From NCBI RefSeq assembly GCF_003173055.1, contig NZ_QGLF01000001.1, forward strand, positions 1,061,085 through 1,125,084: a stretch of DNA of 64,000 nucleotides, given 5' to 3'. Positions 43,739 to 52,471 of the stretch are shown one piece after another; position 1 is the first letter of the stretch, and the number at the start of each line of letters is the position of its first letter. Source of the DNA: Zavarzinia compransoris. Lineage in GTDB: Bacteria > Pseudomonadota > Alphaproteobacteria > Zavarziniales > Zavarziniaceae. Both the position numbers and the translations under genes were made by a program. Below the pieces are notes generated by a model. The model searched no databases, was not told where the DNA came from, and saw only the letters and a list, made by a program, of their open reading frames with translations.

Positions 43739-45388
43739 TCAGGCGGCGGGGAAATCGACATAGGCATCGTTCGCCCAATGGAAATTGGTGTAGGTCAGCA
43801 TCACGCTGAAATCGAGCGAGCGCACCTGATGCCACCAGCCGACCGGGATATAGAGCAATTCGCCCGGGCTGAGCGTCACCTCCACCCGCGCCGCGAAGCG
43901 GGCGTCGGGATAGAGCTTCAGCCGTTCGACATCGCCGACGTCATGAACGTCGCTGAAGACGTGGCGGGTATTGGCCAGGCGCGGGGTTTCCGACGGCGGC
44001 AGCAGGGTGATCACCTTCCGCCCGACGACCTGGGCCAGCAGGTTGTTGGTCAGGTCGAAATGCAGCGGCGTGAAGGTGCCGGCGGGGCCGATCCAGATCA
44101 TGCCGTGCTGCCGGGTCAGGAAGTCGTCGAGATAGCCGAGATCATTCTCCAGCGGGCGCAGGGCCTCCCGGTTGGCCGCGCTGTTATAGGCGGTCAGATA
44201 GGCGTCGTTGCCCCTATGCCCGGCGATTCTGGCGATGAATTGGTCGAACGGCAGGGTGCGGGCGTGATTGTCCTTGTAGAGTTCGAAATCGCCGTCTCCG
44301 TCCCGGTCGCCCTGGAAGGTGACCGGGGCGGCGCCGACCGTCCTTGCCAGATAATCCGGCGTCCAGCGCGCCAGGGCGGGCCAGCCCTCCATCGCGCCCT
44401 CGATCACCACCGGGCGCGAGGGGGCGTAGAAATTCTCCAGGAATTCATTGGCCGACGGCCGCCAGATGCGCGGCACCGCTTCCGCCGGCGACAGCAGGCG
44501 CTGGCGCTCCGCCACCTGCATGATCCAGTCGCGCCGGCGCAGCGCGAGATCGATGGCCGGATCGGGCGCGGGGGCCGCCGGCTCGGGCGGCGGGGGCGGC
44601 GGCGCGGCGGCGGCGGCCTGCTGGTAATGGGGACAGGCGCGGCCGTCCGCCTGCACGAAGGGCGGCAGGCGCAGTTTCGAGACATGGTCGGCCGGCCCCG
44701 GCGCCTCGTCCGGCCCGACGCCGCGGTAATAGAGCTTCTGCCATTTGTCGGCCGGGGCGGTGGGCTTGGTCTCGTCGACCCATTTCTGGAAGGCGTCGCG
44801 CGACCGGCTCCAGGTCTCGAAAGCCTGTTTCAGCTCGGGCACCTCGTCGATCGGGCGGAGGCGCGCCTCGGTCGCGGTCAAGGCATTGCGTTCGACGGGG
44901 AAAAGGAAGCAGAAGGGCTCGTTCTCCTCGAAGCGGATCCAATGGCCCGGCCGGGTGAAGCGCCAGTTCATGGTGAACGTATAGGGCGACCAGTCGGTCT
45001 CGATCACGCCGCCGAGGGGCGCGATACCGTCTTTCGCCGCGTTCGGCGCCCCGCCGACCCAGAGATTCCAGCCCGGCGGTGTCCGGAACAGGCCCTCGAC
45101 ATGGAAGGTGACCGTGCCGTGGCCGAACAGGGAGACCGGCAGGCGCTGCGGATCGGCGCCGGGGTCCGGCCTGATCTCGACCGCCTCCACCCCCGGGCCG
45201 CCGGTCCAGCGGGCGGCGAAGCCGACCGGGCTCAGCACCTCCCAGCCATGGGCATTGGCGATCGCCAGGGGCAGGCAGCGATAGGCGAATCGCTCCGGCG
45301 TCGCCTCCATCCAGTCGCGCTTGTGCGAGGCCGGCCGCAGGCGCGGCGCCCATCCCTCGTAGGTATAGCAGGTCAAGTCCATGGTCAT
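43739..45388 (-). CDS. Fusion of a DUF6065-like domain and a JmjC/cupin-8 hydroxylase
   Basis: 549 residues. Residues ~1-225 match my recollection of DUF6065 (LTCYTYEG...KRDWMEATPERFAYRCLPLAIANAHGWE, IETDWSPYTFTMNWRFTRPGHWIRFEENEPFCFLFP). A proline-rich linker follows (~258-276, seven prolines in a row), then a cupin-8/JmjC domain (~285-549) with the iron facial triad H443-F-D445 (PLHFDLTNN) and H520 (GWWHQV). The C-terminal part should be a 2-oxoglutarate-dependent hydroxylase of protein or peptide. ATG 45388 or 45382 (MTM) may start it. No substrate peptide is evident next door. Confidence 0.85.
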   Translation of the reverse strand: MTMDLTCYTYEGWAPRLRPASHKRDWMEATPERFAYRCLPLAIANAHGWEVLSPVGFAARWTGGPGVEAVEIRPDPGADPQRLPVSLFGHGTVTFHVEGLFRTPPGWNLWVGGAPNAAKDGIAPLGGVIETDWSPYTFTMNWRFTRPGHWIRFEENEPFCFLFPVERNALTATEARLRPIDEVPELKQAFETWSRSRDAFQKWVDETKPTAPADKWQKLYYRGVGPDEAPGPADHVSKLRLPPFVQADGRACPHYQQAAAAAPPPPPPEPAAPAPDPAIDLALRRRDWIMQVAERQRLLSPAEAVPRIWRPSANEFLENFYAPSRPVVIEGAMEGWPALARWTPDYLARTVGAAPVTFQGDRDGDGDFELYKDNHARTLPFDQFIARIAGHRGNDAYLTAYNSAANREALRPLENDLGYLDDFLTRQHGMIWIGPAGTFTPLHFDLTNNLLAQVVGRKVITLLPPSETPRLANTRHVFSDVHDVGDVERLKLYPDARFAARVEVTLSPGELLYIPVGWWHQVRSLDFSVMLTYTNFHWANDAYVDFPAA

Positions 45389-45527
45389 TCCGGGTGCTCG
45401 GACGGTGGGCAAGGATTAACCCGAATTGCGCCGGCCGCAACGCGGAAGCGGGCCCCGGGGGCGGGCGCATGCGTCACCCGCCGCCTTGGCATGAGGAAAA
45501 CATGCCCCCCTTCCCCATGATGGCGCC

Positions 45528-46208
45528 ATGACCGTTGCGATCACCCACCTGCTGACCGGCCGCCTCGCCCCCCTCGGCCCCCGCGCGGTGCCGAGCGGGA
45601 TCGACAAGCAGCCGGTGGACGGCCCCCGCCGGCTGACCCGGACCGGCTTCGCCGGCGATGCCCAGGGCGATCTCCGCCACCACGGCGGGCCGGACAAGGC
45701 CGTGCATCACTATCCGTTCGATCATTATGCCGCCTGGGCCGCCGACCTCGGCCCCCTGCCCCGCCTGGGCCGGGCCGGCGCCTTCGGTGAAAACCTGTCC
45801 AGCCTCGGGCTGACCGAGGCCGGGGTCGCGGTCGGCGACGTCTTCCGCCTGGGCGGCGCCGTGCTCGAAGTCTCCCAAGGGCGGCAGCCGTGCTGGAAGC
45901 TGAACCTCCGCTTCGGCGTCGCCGACATGGCCCGCCGGGTCCAGGCGAGCGGGCGCACCGGCTGGTATTACCGGGTGATCGAGGACGGCATGGTCGCGCC
46001 GGGCGATGCCCTGGCCCTGCTCGACCGCCGGGCACCCGCCTGGTCGCTGACCCGGCTCTGGCGCATTCTCTATGTCGACGTCCTCGACCGGGACGAGCTG
46101 GCGGCCATGGCCGCGGAACCCCTGCTGCCCGCGGGCTGGCGGCATTATGCCGAGAAGCGCCTGGCCGCCGGCGCGGTCGAGGACTGGCGCTCGCGGCTGG
46201 AGGGTTAA
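45528..46208 (+). CDS. MOSC domain protein, YiiM-like
   Basis: 226 residues: the MOSC domain (GFAGDAQGDLRHHGGPDKAVHHYPFDHYAAW, GAFGENLSSLGLTEAGVAVGDVFRLG) with the conserved Cys in GRQPCWKL, then a short 3-alpha domain (about 165-215). YiiM reduces N-hydroxylated compounds with a molybdenum cofactor bound by that cysteine. No redox partner is encoded next to it. It is divergent from the cupin fusion. Confidence 0.92.
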   Translation: MTVAITHLLTGRLAPLGPRAVPSGIDKQPVDGPRRLTRTGFAGDAQGDLRHHGGPDKAVHHYPFDHYAAWAADLGPLPRLGRAGAFGENLSSLGLTEAGVAVGDVFRLGGAVLEVSQGRQPCWKLNLRFGVADMARRVQASGRTGWYYRVIEDGMVAPGDALALLDRRAPAWSLTRLWRILYVDVLDRDELAAMAAEPLLPAGWRHYAEKRLAAGAVEDWRSRLEG

Positions 46209-46219
46209 TTCGGGCGGCC

Positions 46220-46456
46220 CTATTCCTCCGCGCCCAGCCGTTCGAGATAGGCTTCGATCTCGTCGATGCTGGCGGAGAAGCGGTATTCCTTGTCGCCGAA
46301 GACGATCTTCGCCGTTTCCTCGTCGCGCAGCATATAGCCGCCGTGGCGCAGCACCTGGGGATCGGGCTTCTGCGGCTTCAGCAGGTTGAGGCCGTAGCGC
46401 ACGGCGATGCGGCGTATGCGGCGCTCGACCGCCGAAAGACTGTCGCGGCGGGACAT
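46220..46456 (-). CDS. Conserved small hypothetical protein
   Basis: 78 residues: a basic helical N-terminus (SAVERRIRRIAVRYGLNLLKP) and a C-terminal beta-hairpin plus helix (YMLRDEETAKIVFGDKEYRFSASIDEIEAYLERL). ATG 46456 follows GGATGGAGTGCCGAC. The look is that of a short DNA- or protein-binding module; I recognise no family. It lies 11 bp from the end of the MOSC gene on the opposite strand. Confidence 0.7.
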   Translation of the reverse strand: MSRRDSLSAVERRIRRIAVRYGLNLLKPQKPDPQVLRHGGYMLRDEETAKIVFGDKEYRFSASIDEIEAYLERLGAEE

Positions 46457-46536
46457 GTCGGCACTCCATCCCATGCAAGATCGGGGCGGCAGCATAGCCG
46501 ATCGCCGGGCCCGGGCGGCAGGCGATTCGGCGCCGC

Positions 46537-47826
46537 TCAAGCCTCGAACAGGCCGCGCAGGTATTCGTTCAGGAACAGGCCCGCCGGGTCCAGGCGCCGG
46601 CGGAGGTCGTGGAACCGGCCCCAGTCGGGATAGAGATCGGCAAGTTGGCGGGCCTTCAGGCCGTGCAGCTTGCCCCAATGGGGCCGGCCGCGGTGATTGG
46701 CGAAGATCGCCTCCATGGCGGCGAAATAGGGCGCGAAATCCTCCCCCGCCAGGCGGTGGACGGCGATGGTCGCGCTGTCCCGGCCCTGGAACGGGCTGAG
46801 CCAGATATCGTCCGCCGCCACCCGCCGGTATTCGATGGGGAAATAGACCCTGGTGCCGGTGCGGCGGAACCAGGCGCGGATCTCGGCGATGCAGTCGGGC
46901 CCCCGGTCGGCCGGCACGGCATATTCCATCTCGTTGAAACGGACCAGGCGGGGCGAGGGAAAGACAAGCTCGGCGTGATCGGCATAGCCCCCGCCCCCGC
47001 CGGCCGCCGTCGACAGCCGGGCCAGCGGCGCCGCCAGGGCCGGCAGAAGGCGCGACGCCCGCCCGAACAGGAACAGCGCGCCGTTCTCGAGCACCATCTC
47101 CTTCCAGTCGCGGAAGCGGCGCCCGCCGCTGGGCGCTTCGGTGGTCGCGTCCAGCCGCTTCACCACCGCCCGCTCGGCCAGCGGAAACCAGAAGAATTCC
47201 GCATGGGTGTGGTCCGCCGCCTCGGCCTCAAAGCCGGCGATGACGTCGTCGAGATCGGCGATGCGCCGGGTCTCGCGCAATCGATAGGCCGGCAGGCAGT
47301 CGAGCGTCAGGGTCGAGAGGATGCCGACGGTGCCGAGCGCCACCCGCGCCGCCTGGAACACATCCGGTTCCCGGTCGGCGCTGCACTCGACGATCTCGCC
47401 GCTCGCGGTGACGAGGCGAAGCGCCGCCACCTGGGACGACAGGCAGCCGCGCGCCACCCCGGTGCCATGGGTGCCGGTGCCGACCGCGCCGGCGATCGCC
47501 TGGGCGTCGATGTCGCCCTGGTTGGCAAGGTTGAGCCCCCGTTCCCGCAGCAAGGGGCCGAGGGCGCGGATGGTGGTGCCGGCCCTGACCGTGGCCTGCC
47601 GCCCCTCGACCGCGACCAGCCCGGCATGGCCGCCGAGATGGATCTGGGCACCGCCGGTCACGCACAGCGGCGTGAAGGAATGGCCGGCGCCGACCGCCCG
47701 CAGGCTCAGGCCGCGGTTGCCGGCCTCGCGCACGGCGGCGACGATGCCGCTTTCTTCCCGGGGAGCGAAGCGCAGCGCCGGCTGCGCCGCCTGCAAGCCC
47801 GACCAGTTGCGCCAGGGCGCGGTCAC
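46537..47826 (-). CDS. FAD-linked aldonolactone oxidase (D-arabinono-1,4-lactone oxidase family)
   Basis: 429 residues. The FAD-binding PCMH domain has LRAVGAGHSFTPL, whose His is the usual site of covalent flavin attachment, and the C-terminal ALO domain contains the diagnostic PHWGK(LH) motif. Family members oxidise aldono-lactones, sugar alcohols or similar polyols. Start GTG 47826 overlaps the upstream permease stop as GTGA, so it is translated with an ABC exporter, an unusual pairing for this family. Confidence 0.92.
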   Translation of the reverse strand: MTAPWRNWSGLQAAQPALRFAPREESGIVAAVREAGNRGLSLRAVGAGHSFTPLCVTGGAQIHLGGHAGLVAVEGRQATVRAGTTIRALGPLLRERGLNLANQGDIDAQAIAGAVGTGTHGTGVARGCLSSQVAALRLVTASGEIVECSADREPDVFQAARVALGTVGILSTLTLDCLPAYRLRETRRIADLDDVIAGFEAEAADHTHAEFFWFPLAERAVVKRLDATTEAPSGGRRFRDWKEMVLENGALFLFGRASRLLPALAAPLARLSTAAGGGGGYADHAELVFPSPRLVRFNEMEYAVPADRGPDCIAEIRAWFRRTGTRVYFPIEYRRVAADDIWLSPFQGRDSATIAVHRLAGEDFAPYFAAMEAIFANHRGRPHWGKLHGLKARQLADLYPDWGRFHDLRRRLDPAGLFLNEYLRGLFEA

Positions 47827-49106
47827 GGCCGGTCCCGGAAACGGCTGGCGAAGAGAATGCCGAAGCCGATCACCTGCACCGCCGGCCCGATCAGCCCCAC
47901 CACCGGATCGACCCCGCCCGCGGGGATGAAGAAGGGCATCAGGCGGGCCGCCCCGGTATCGGCGATCAGGGCCGGCGCCAGGAGATAGAGGACCAGGAGG
48001 AAGATCAGCGCCGCCCCGTGCCCGCGCCGGGCATTCGGCCCGAGCACGACGAAATAGACGAGCAGGATGTCGCGCAGCAGGAACAGGAACAGCGACAGGA
48101 GCTGCGCCCCGAGCGGCAGGTGATCGGGCCGGGTCAGCGCCGTGGCGATGCCGACCGAAAGCACGACCGGCAGGCCGACGACGAAGGGCGGCACTTCGGT
48201 CAGCGCCCGGCGCCAGTCGCGCTGGCGCCAGCGATAGCCGACCTGGCGCAGGCGCACGATGTTCTTCGGCTCGACCAGGGCAGCGAACCAGGTGACGAAG
48301 ACGAGGACGTGAAAGGCGATGGCACCGCGCATCATATTGGTGCCCGCATTCTCGAAATTGCCGAAGATCGTCTCGGTGACGCCGCCGAAGTAGATCACCA
48401 GGAAGGCCAGGAAGGCGAGCCAGACGAACGGATAGGACTGATAGCGGAGATCGGCCCGCATCAGCCGCCAGCAGGCCACCCAGGCCCACAGGGTGAACAG
48501 GATGGTCGAGAACAGCACGAAGCCATAGGCATCGAAGCCGATCCCGTACCAATCGACCGTGAAGTCCACGAACCCGAGCAGGGGGGCGGCCTGGGCGGAG
48601 ACCAGGATGCCGACGATCTGGGCGAAGGTGACCTGGAAGCGCATGGAGCCGGGGCGCAGGCGCAATTGGATCATGCCGAACCAGAAGGCCACCGCCTGGG
48701 CGAAGAAGCCGGTGATCAGCAGGCGCAGGGCGGCCAGCCGGTCGCCGTCCAGCCCGCCGGCCAGCGCCGAGACCGCGAGGCACATGACGCCGCCGTACCA
48801 GGCATAGATGGTACCGCCGAAGAGCTTGCCCACCGTCATGGTCACCGGCCCGATCCCGGAGAGACGCTGGCCGTCCCAGGTCTTGGCCTGGACCTCGGCC
48901 GACAGGCTGTCGACCGCGAGCCGCGTGCCCCAGAAGACCAGCAGCGCCCAGCCCGCGGTCTGCGCCACCGAGGCCGCCCCCACCGCCTCGCCCCAGGTCC
49001 AGCCCAGCAGGAACAGGGGCAGCAGCACCAGGGGCATGATGATCAGGCGCTGGGTCGAGAGTTCCAGCAGCAGGTTGCGGCGGAATTCGGGATTGCTGAA
49101 CGTCAT
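47823..49106 (-). CDS. ABC exporter permease (ABC-2-like)
   Basis: 427 residues with about ten to twelve membrane helices and no export signal. The N-terminal MTFSNPEFRRNLLLELSTQRLIIMPLVLLPLF resembles ABC-2 type permeases. A conserved VEPKNIVRLRQVGYRWRQRDWRRAL loop lies in the middle. Substrate unknown. The start overlaps the ATPase stop (ATGA) and the stop overlaps the oxidase start (GTGA), so the three genes form one tightly coupled operon. Confidence 0.85.
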   Translation of the reverse strand: MTFSNPEFRRNLLLELSTQRLIIMPLVLLPLFLLGWTWGEAVGAASVAQTAGWALLVFWGTRLAVDSLSAEVQAKTWDGQRLSGIGPVTMTVGKLFGGTIYAWYGGVMCLAVSALAGGLDGDRLAALRLLITGFFAQAVAFWFGMIQLRLRPGSMRFQVTFAQIVGILVSAQAAPLLGFVDFTVDWYGIGFDAYGFVLFSTILFTLWAWVACWRLMRADLRYQSYPFVWLAFLAFLVIYFGGVTETIFGNFENAGTNMMRGAIAFHVLVFVTWFAALVEPKNIVRLRQVGYRWRQRDWRRALTEVPPFVVGLPVVLSVGIATALTRPDHLPLGAQLLSLFLFLLRDILLVYFVVLGPNARRGHGAALIFLLVLYLLAPALIADTGAARLMPFFIPAGGVDPVVGLIGPAVQVIGFGILFASRFRDRP

Positions 49107-50023
49107 GGCCGGGACGCCTTCAGTTTCTCGATATATTGGTCCTGGAGGCTGGTGTGGTCTTCGGCCAGGGCGGCGACCGGAAGGCCGCGGGCGACGAGGT
49201 CGCGCAGCAGCGCCGCCTGATCGTCCAGGCTGCCGGCGAAATCGAAGACCGCGGCGCCCTCCCCGTCGAGGTCGAGGGGGCCGACGGAAAGCCCCGCGAG
49301 CGCCGCCGCCGCGACCGGCCGGGCCAGCACCAGGCGCAGGCGCCGGGCCAGCCGGGCCGCCCCCCGCTCCGCGCCGCCGATCGGGCTGTGGTCGATCACC
49401 CGGCCCTTGTCGACGATCAGCATATGGGTCGAATAATCGGCCAGTTCGACCAGGATGTGGGACGAGACGACGATGGTCATGCCGTCCGCCTGCAAGCTGC
49501 GGATCAGGTCGGCCAGGCCCGCCCGCGCCTCCGGATCGAGGCCGGAGGCCGGCTCGTCCATCAGCAGGATACGGGGCTTGTGAATGATCACCTGGGCGAT
49601 GGCGAGACGCTGGCGCAACCCGCGCGAGAGGCTGCCCGCCCGCTCCTCCAGCCGGTCGGCCAGGCCGAGGCGCGCCGCCGCATCCCGGGCCGCCACCGTC
49701 ACGTCGCCTTCGAGGCCGTGGGCGCCGGCCCAATATTGCAGGCATTGCAGGACGGTCAATTCGTCGTAGAGGCCGAAGAATTCGTCGAGAAAGCCGAGCA
49801 GCCGGCGGGCCCGGCGCGGCTCCTCCGCGGTGTCGATGCCACCCAGCAGCACCCGCCCGGCGTAGGGCAGTTCGAGCGTGGCGAGGCAGCGCAGCAGCGT
49901 GGTCTTGCCGGCGCCGTTCGGCCCGACCAGGGCGGTCACCGTGCCGGGCCCGATATGGAAGCCGACCCCGTCCAGGGCCCGTTTGGCCGGATATTCGAAA
50001 CTCAGGCCGTCAACGTCGATCAT
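49103..50023 (-). CDS. ABC transporter ATP-binding protein (exporter type)
   Basis: 306 residues. Walker A GPNGAGKT (about residue 38), Q-loop, signature SLSRGLRQRLAIAQ and Walker B ILLMDEPASGLDPEAR, followed by SSHILVEL. The C-terminal ~85 residues are a regulatory extension typical of CcmA/NatA-like exporters. First gene of the ATPase-permease-oxidase operon, divergent from the saccharopine-dehydrogenase-like gene; both promoters must lie in 50024-50157. Confidence 0.93.
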   Translation of the reverse strand: MIDVDGLSFEYPAKRALDGVGFHIGPGTVTALVGPNGAGKTTLLRCLATLELPYAGRVLLGGIDTAEEPRRARRLLGFLDEFFGLYDELTVLQCLQYWAGAHGLEGDVTVAARDAAARLGLADRLEERAGSLSRGLRQRLAIAQVIIHKPRILLMDEPASGLDPEARAGLADLIRSLQADGMTIVVSSHILVELADYSTHMLIVDKGRVIDHSPIGGAERGAARLARRLRLVLARPVAAAALAGLSVGPLDLDGEGAAVFDFAGSLDDQAALLRDLVARGLPVAALAEDHTSLQDQYIEKLKASRP

Positions 50024-50157
50024 GCCGTCTCACCTGTTCCCCTCGGCCCCCAGGCCGCGGCCGGATTGTCGACGCCCACGGGCGGGAGCGCAACTGTCGT
50101 GCGGGCGGGGCCCAAACATGATATTTGTCGCCCGACCAAAATCAGGGGGAGAGAACA

Positions 50158-51213
50158 ATGACCGGCCGCATCCTGCTTTACGGCGCCACCGGCTATACCG
50201 GCCGCCTGATCGCCGAACAGGCCGCCGGGCGCGGGCTGGATATCGTGCTCGCCGGGCGCGATGCCGCGTCGGTCGCCAAGGTGGCGGCGCCCCTCGGCCT
50301 GCCCCATGGCGCCGCGGCGCTGGACGATGCGGCCGGCCTCGACCGCCTGCTGGCCGGCGTGGCGGTCGTCCTCCATGTCGCCGGGCCGTTTTCCGCCACC
50401 AGCCGGCCCATGGTCGAGGCCTGCCTCCGCAACCGGGTGCATTACCTCGACATCACGGGCGAGATCGCGGTCTTCGAGCATTGCGCGGCCATGGGCGCCA
50501 AGGCGGCGGCGGCCGGGATCATGCTGATGCCGGGGGTCGGCTTCGACGTGGTGCCGTCCGATTGCCTGGCCGCCCATGCCGCCCGCCGCCTGCCCGGGGC
50601 GACGCGCCTGACCCTGGCCATGAGCGGGCTGAACGCCATGTCGCGCGGCACCGCCAAGACCTCGATCGAATCGGTGGCCAAGGGCACGGCGGTGCGCCGC
50701 GGCGGCCGGCTGACCGAGGTCGACACCGTGCCGCGCCGGCGCTTCGACTTCGGCAAGGGCCCGGTCGACGGCATCGGCGTATCCTGGGGCGACGTCTCGA
50801 CCGCCTATCACACCACCGGCATTCCGGACATCGACGTCTATTTCGAGACGACGCCCGAGCTTGCCCGGATCATGGGCCTGCCGCGCTTCGTGCGGAAACT
50901 CATGGGCACCGCCCCGCTCCAGGCCCTGCTGAAGAAGGCGGTGGACCGCATGCCCGCGGGCCCCGGCGCCGAGCACCGCAAGACCGCCCGCGCCCTGCTG
51001 CTGGCCGAGGTGGAGGATGCGGACGGCAGGCTGCTGCGCAGCCGGCTCGAGGTCATCGAACCCTATGCCCTGACGGTCGAAACCGCCCTGCTCATCGCCG
51101 GCAAGGCGGCGGCGGGGGCTGTCCGGCCAGGCTTCGGCACGCCCGCCGGGGTCTATGGCCCGGACCTGATCCTGGAGATTCCGGGCAGCCGGCGGGACGA
51201 CCTGAATGCCTGA
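50158..51213 (+). CDS. Saccharopine dehydrogenase-like/trans-acting enoyl reductase family protein
   Basis: 351 residues with an N-terminal Rossmann fold (ILLYGATGYTGRLIAEQAAGRGL) binding NAD(P), then a mixed domain (DITGEIAVFEHCAAMGAKAAAAGIMLMPGVGFDVVPSDCLAAH) typical of the saccharopine-dehydrogenase NADP-binding group that includes mycobacterial trans-acting enoyl reductases. The actual substrate in Proteobacteria is unknown. ATG 50158 follows GGGGGAGAGAACA. Confidence 0.88.
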   Translation: MTGRILLYGATGYTGRLIAEQAAGRGLDIVLAGRDAASVAKVAAPLGLPHGAAALDDAAGLDRLLAGVAVVLHVAGPFSATSRPMVEACLRNRVHYLDITGEIAVFEHCAAMGAKAAAAGIMLMPGVGFDVVPSDCLAAHAARRLPGATRLTLAMSGLNAMSRGTAKTSIESVAKGTAVRRGGRLTEVDTVPRRRFDFGKGPVDGIGVSWGDVSTAYHTTGIPDIDVYFETTPELARIMGLPRFVRKLMGTAPLQALLKKAVDRMPAGPGAEHRKTARALLLAEVEDADGRLLRSRLEVIEPYALTVETALLIAGKAAAGAVRPGFGTPAGVYGPDLILEIPGSRRDDLNA

Positions 51214-51325
51214 CGCCGGCAGCCCCCCTTCCTGCCCGCACATATTTTCGCAGGATGATCGCGCCGGCCCGGCCGAACGCCTATAATCGCCCCCTCGCGC
51301 AGCCGTCGCCGGGAGCATAGGGCCT

Positions 51326-52024
51326 GTGACCACCACCAGTTTCGACTTCGCGGATCTTTCCGGCCGCGAGCAGTACCGCCTTCTCATCGGCATGGTGGTG
51401 CCCCGCCCCATCGCCTGGGTGACCAGCCTCGACGCCGCGGGCGGGGTCAATGCCGCCCCCTTCAGCTTCTTCAACATGCTGGCTTCGGAGCCGCCGATCG
51501 TCGGTCTCGGCATCGGCCGGCGCCCGGACGGCAGCCCCAAGGACACCGCCCGCAATATCCGCGAACGGGGCGAATTCACCGTCAACATCGTCTCGAACGT
51601 GCTGGTCGAGGCGATGACCGTCACCGCCACCCCCTTCCCGCCCGGCATCAGCGAATTGGCCGAGGCGGGGCTGACCGCCGCCCCCGGCCTGCGCATCGCG
51701 ACACCGCGCATCCAGGAGGCGCGGGCCGCCCTCGAATGCCGGCTCTACCAGGACCTCGCCCTGCCCACGGGCAACAGCATCTTCCTGGGCGAAGTGGTGG
51801 CGGTCCATGTCGACACCTGCCTGCTGAACGGCCGCGGCCATGTCGATCCCCATGGGCTCGACGCGGTCGGGCGCATGGGCGGCGATGCCTATGCCACCAC
51901 GCGCTACCTGTTCGACCTCGCGCGCATCGATCTCGACAATTGGCAGGCCACCCATGATCCCGGGACGCGGCGCCCGCACCCGGCCTGGGCCCCCCGCGCC
52001 GAGAAGAACGGCAAGAAGGGCTGA
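51326..52024 (+). CDS. Flavin reductase-like FMN-binding split-barrel protein
   Basis: 232 residues from GTG 51326. The split-barrel is recognisable: YRLLIGMVVPRPIAWVTSLDAAGGVNAAPFSFFNMLASEPPIVGLGIG with the FMN-contacting segment KDTARNIRERGEFTVNIVS. Proteins of this DIM6/NTAB-like group reduce free flavin or act as FMN oxidoreductases. There is no monooxygenase partner adjacent. The C-terminus runs to a basic tail. Confidence 0.9.
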   Translation: MTTTSFDFADLSGREQYRLLIGMVVPRPIAWVTSLDAAGGVNAAPFSFFNMLASEPPIVGLGIGRRPDGSPKDTARNIRERGEFTVNIVSNVLVEAMTVTATPFPPGISELAEAGLTAAPGLRIATPRIQEARAALECRLYQDLALPTGNSIFLGEVVAVHVDTCLLNGRGHVDPHGLDAVGRMGGDAYATTRYLFDLARIDLDNWQATHDPGTRRPHPAWAPRAEKNGKKG

Positions 52025-52033
52025 AGCCGACCT

Positions 52034-52255
52034 TTACCGGCCGTGATAATAGCCGCCGCGATCATGGCGCGGCGGGCGCTGCGGGCCGCCGTGGTGATGG
52101 GGCCCCTGGCGGTAATCCCCCTCATAGCCCCGATGGTAGCGGCGGCCACCATGGTCATAGGGTCCGTCATAGACGACGCAGCCGCCCAGAACGCCGGCGC
52201 CCGCGACCAGCAGGGCGACGCCCGCGGCTTTCTTCAACCAGCCGAATCCGATCAT
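52034..52255 (-). CDS. Small lipoprotein rich in Gly/His/Tyr/Arg
   Basis: 73 residues. Lipoprotein signal with LGGC lipobox (Cys26). The mature 48 residues (CVVYDGPYDHGGRRYHRGYEGDYRQGPHHHGGPQRPPRHDRGGYYHGR) are disordered and rich in His and Tyr. The start of the mature part resembles that of the next lipoprotein (C-V-x-Y-[DE]-G-x-Y). His-rich stretches suggest metal or anionic-surface contact, but nothing shows it. Confidence 0.7.
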   Translation of the reverse strand: MIGFGWLKKAAGVALLVAGAGVLGGCVVYDGPYDHGGRRYHRGYEGDYRQGPHHHGGPQRPPRHDRGGYYHGR

Positions 52256-52374
52256 GTCGCGCTCCTTGCCTTGCGGCGGTCATGCACCGCCTTCCGGTAA
52301 AGGAATGATCGACTCCGGGCAATTGTTTCGGCGTTAACCAAAAATAAACCTTGCCATACCATGAAACGCACAGG

Positions 52375-52413
52375 AAAACCCCGCGCCCACCGCGGAAAGC
52401 AGGTGGGCACGGG
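52375..52413 (-). terminator. Intrinsic terminator of the repeat-rich lipoprotein gene
   Basis: Minus strand: 12-bp stem CCCGTGCCCACC/GGTGGGCGCGGG (one G-T pair) around a 10-nt loop, followed by GTTTT (plus 52375-52379). Confidence 0.75.
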
Positions 52414-52471
52414 TCTTTGGAGTTTCTTACGCGTTACTATAGGACCAAGCCGCCGGCAAGCGGATCAGGGC

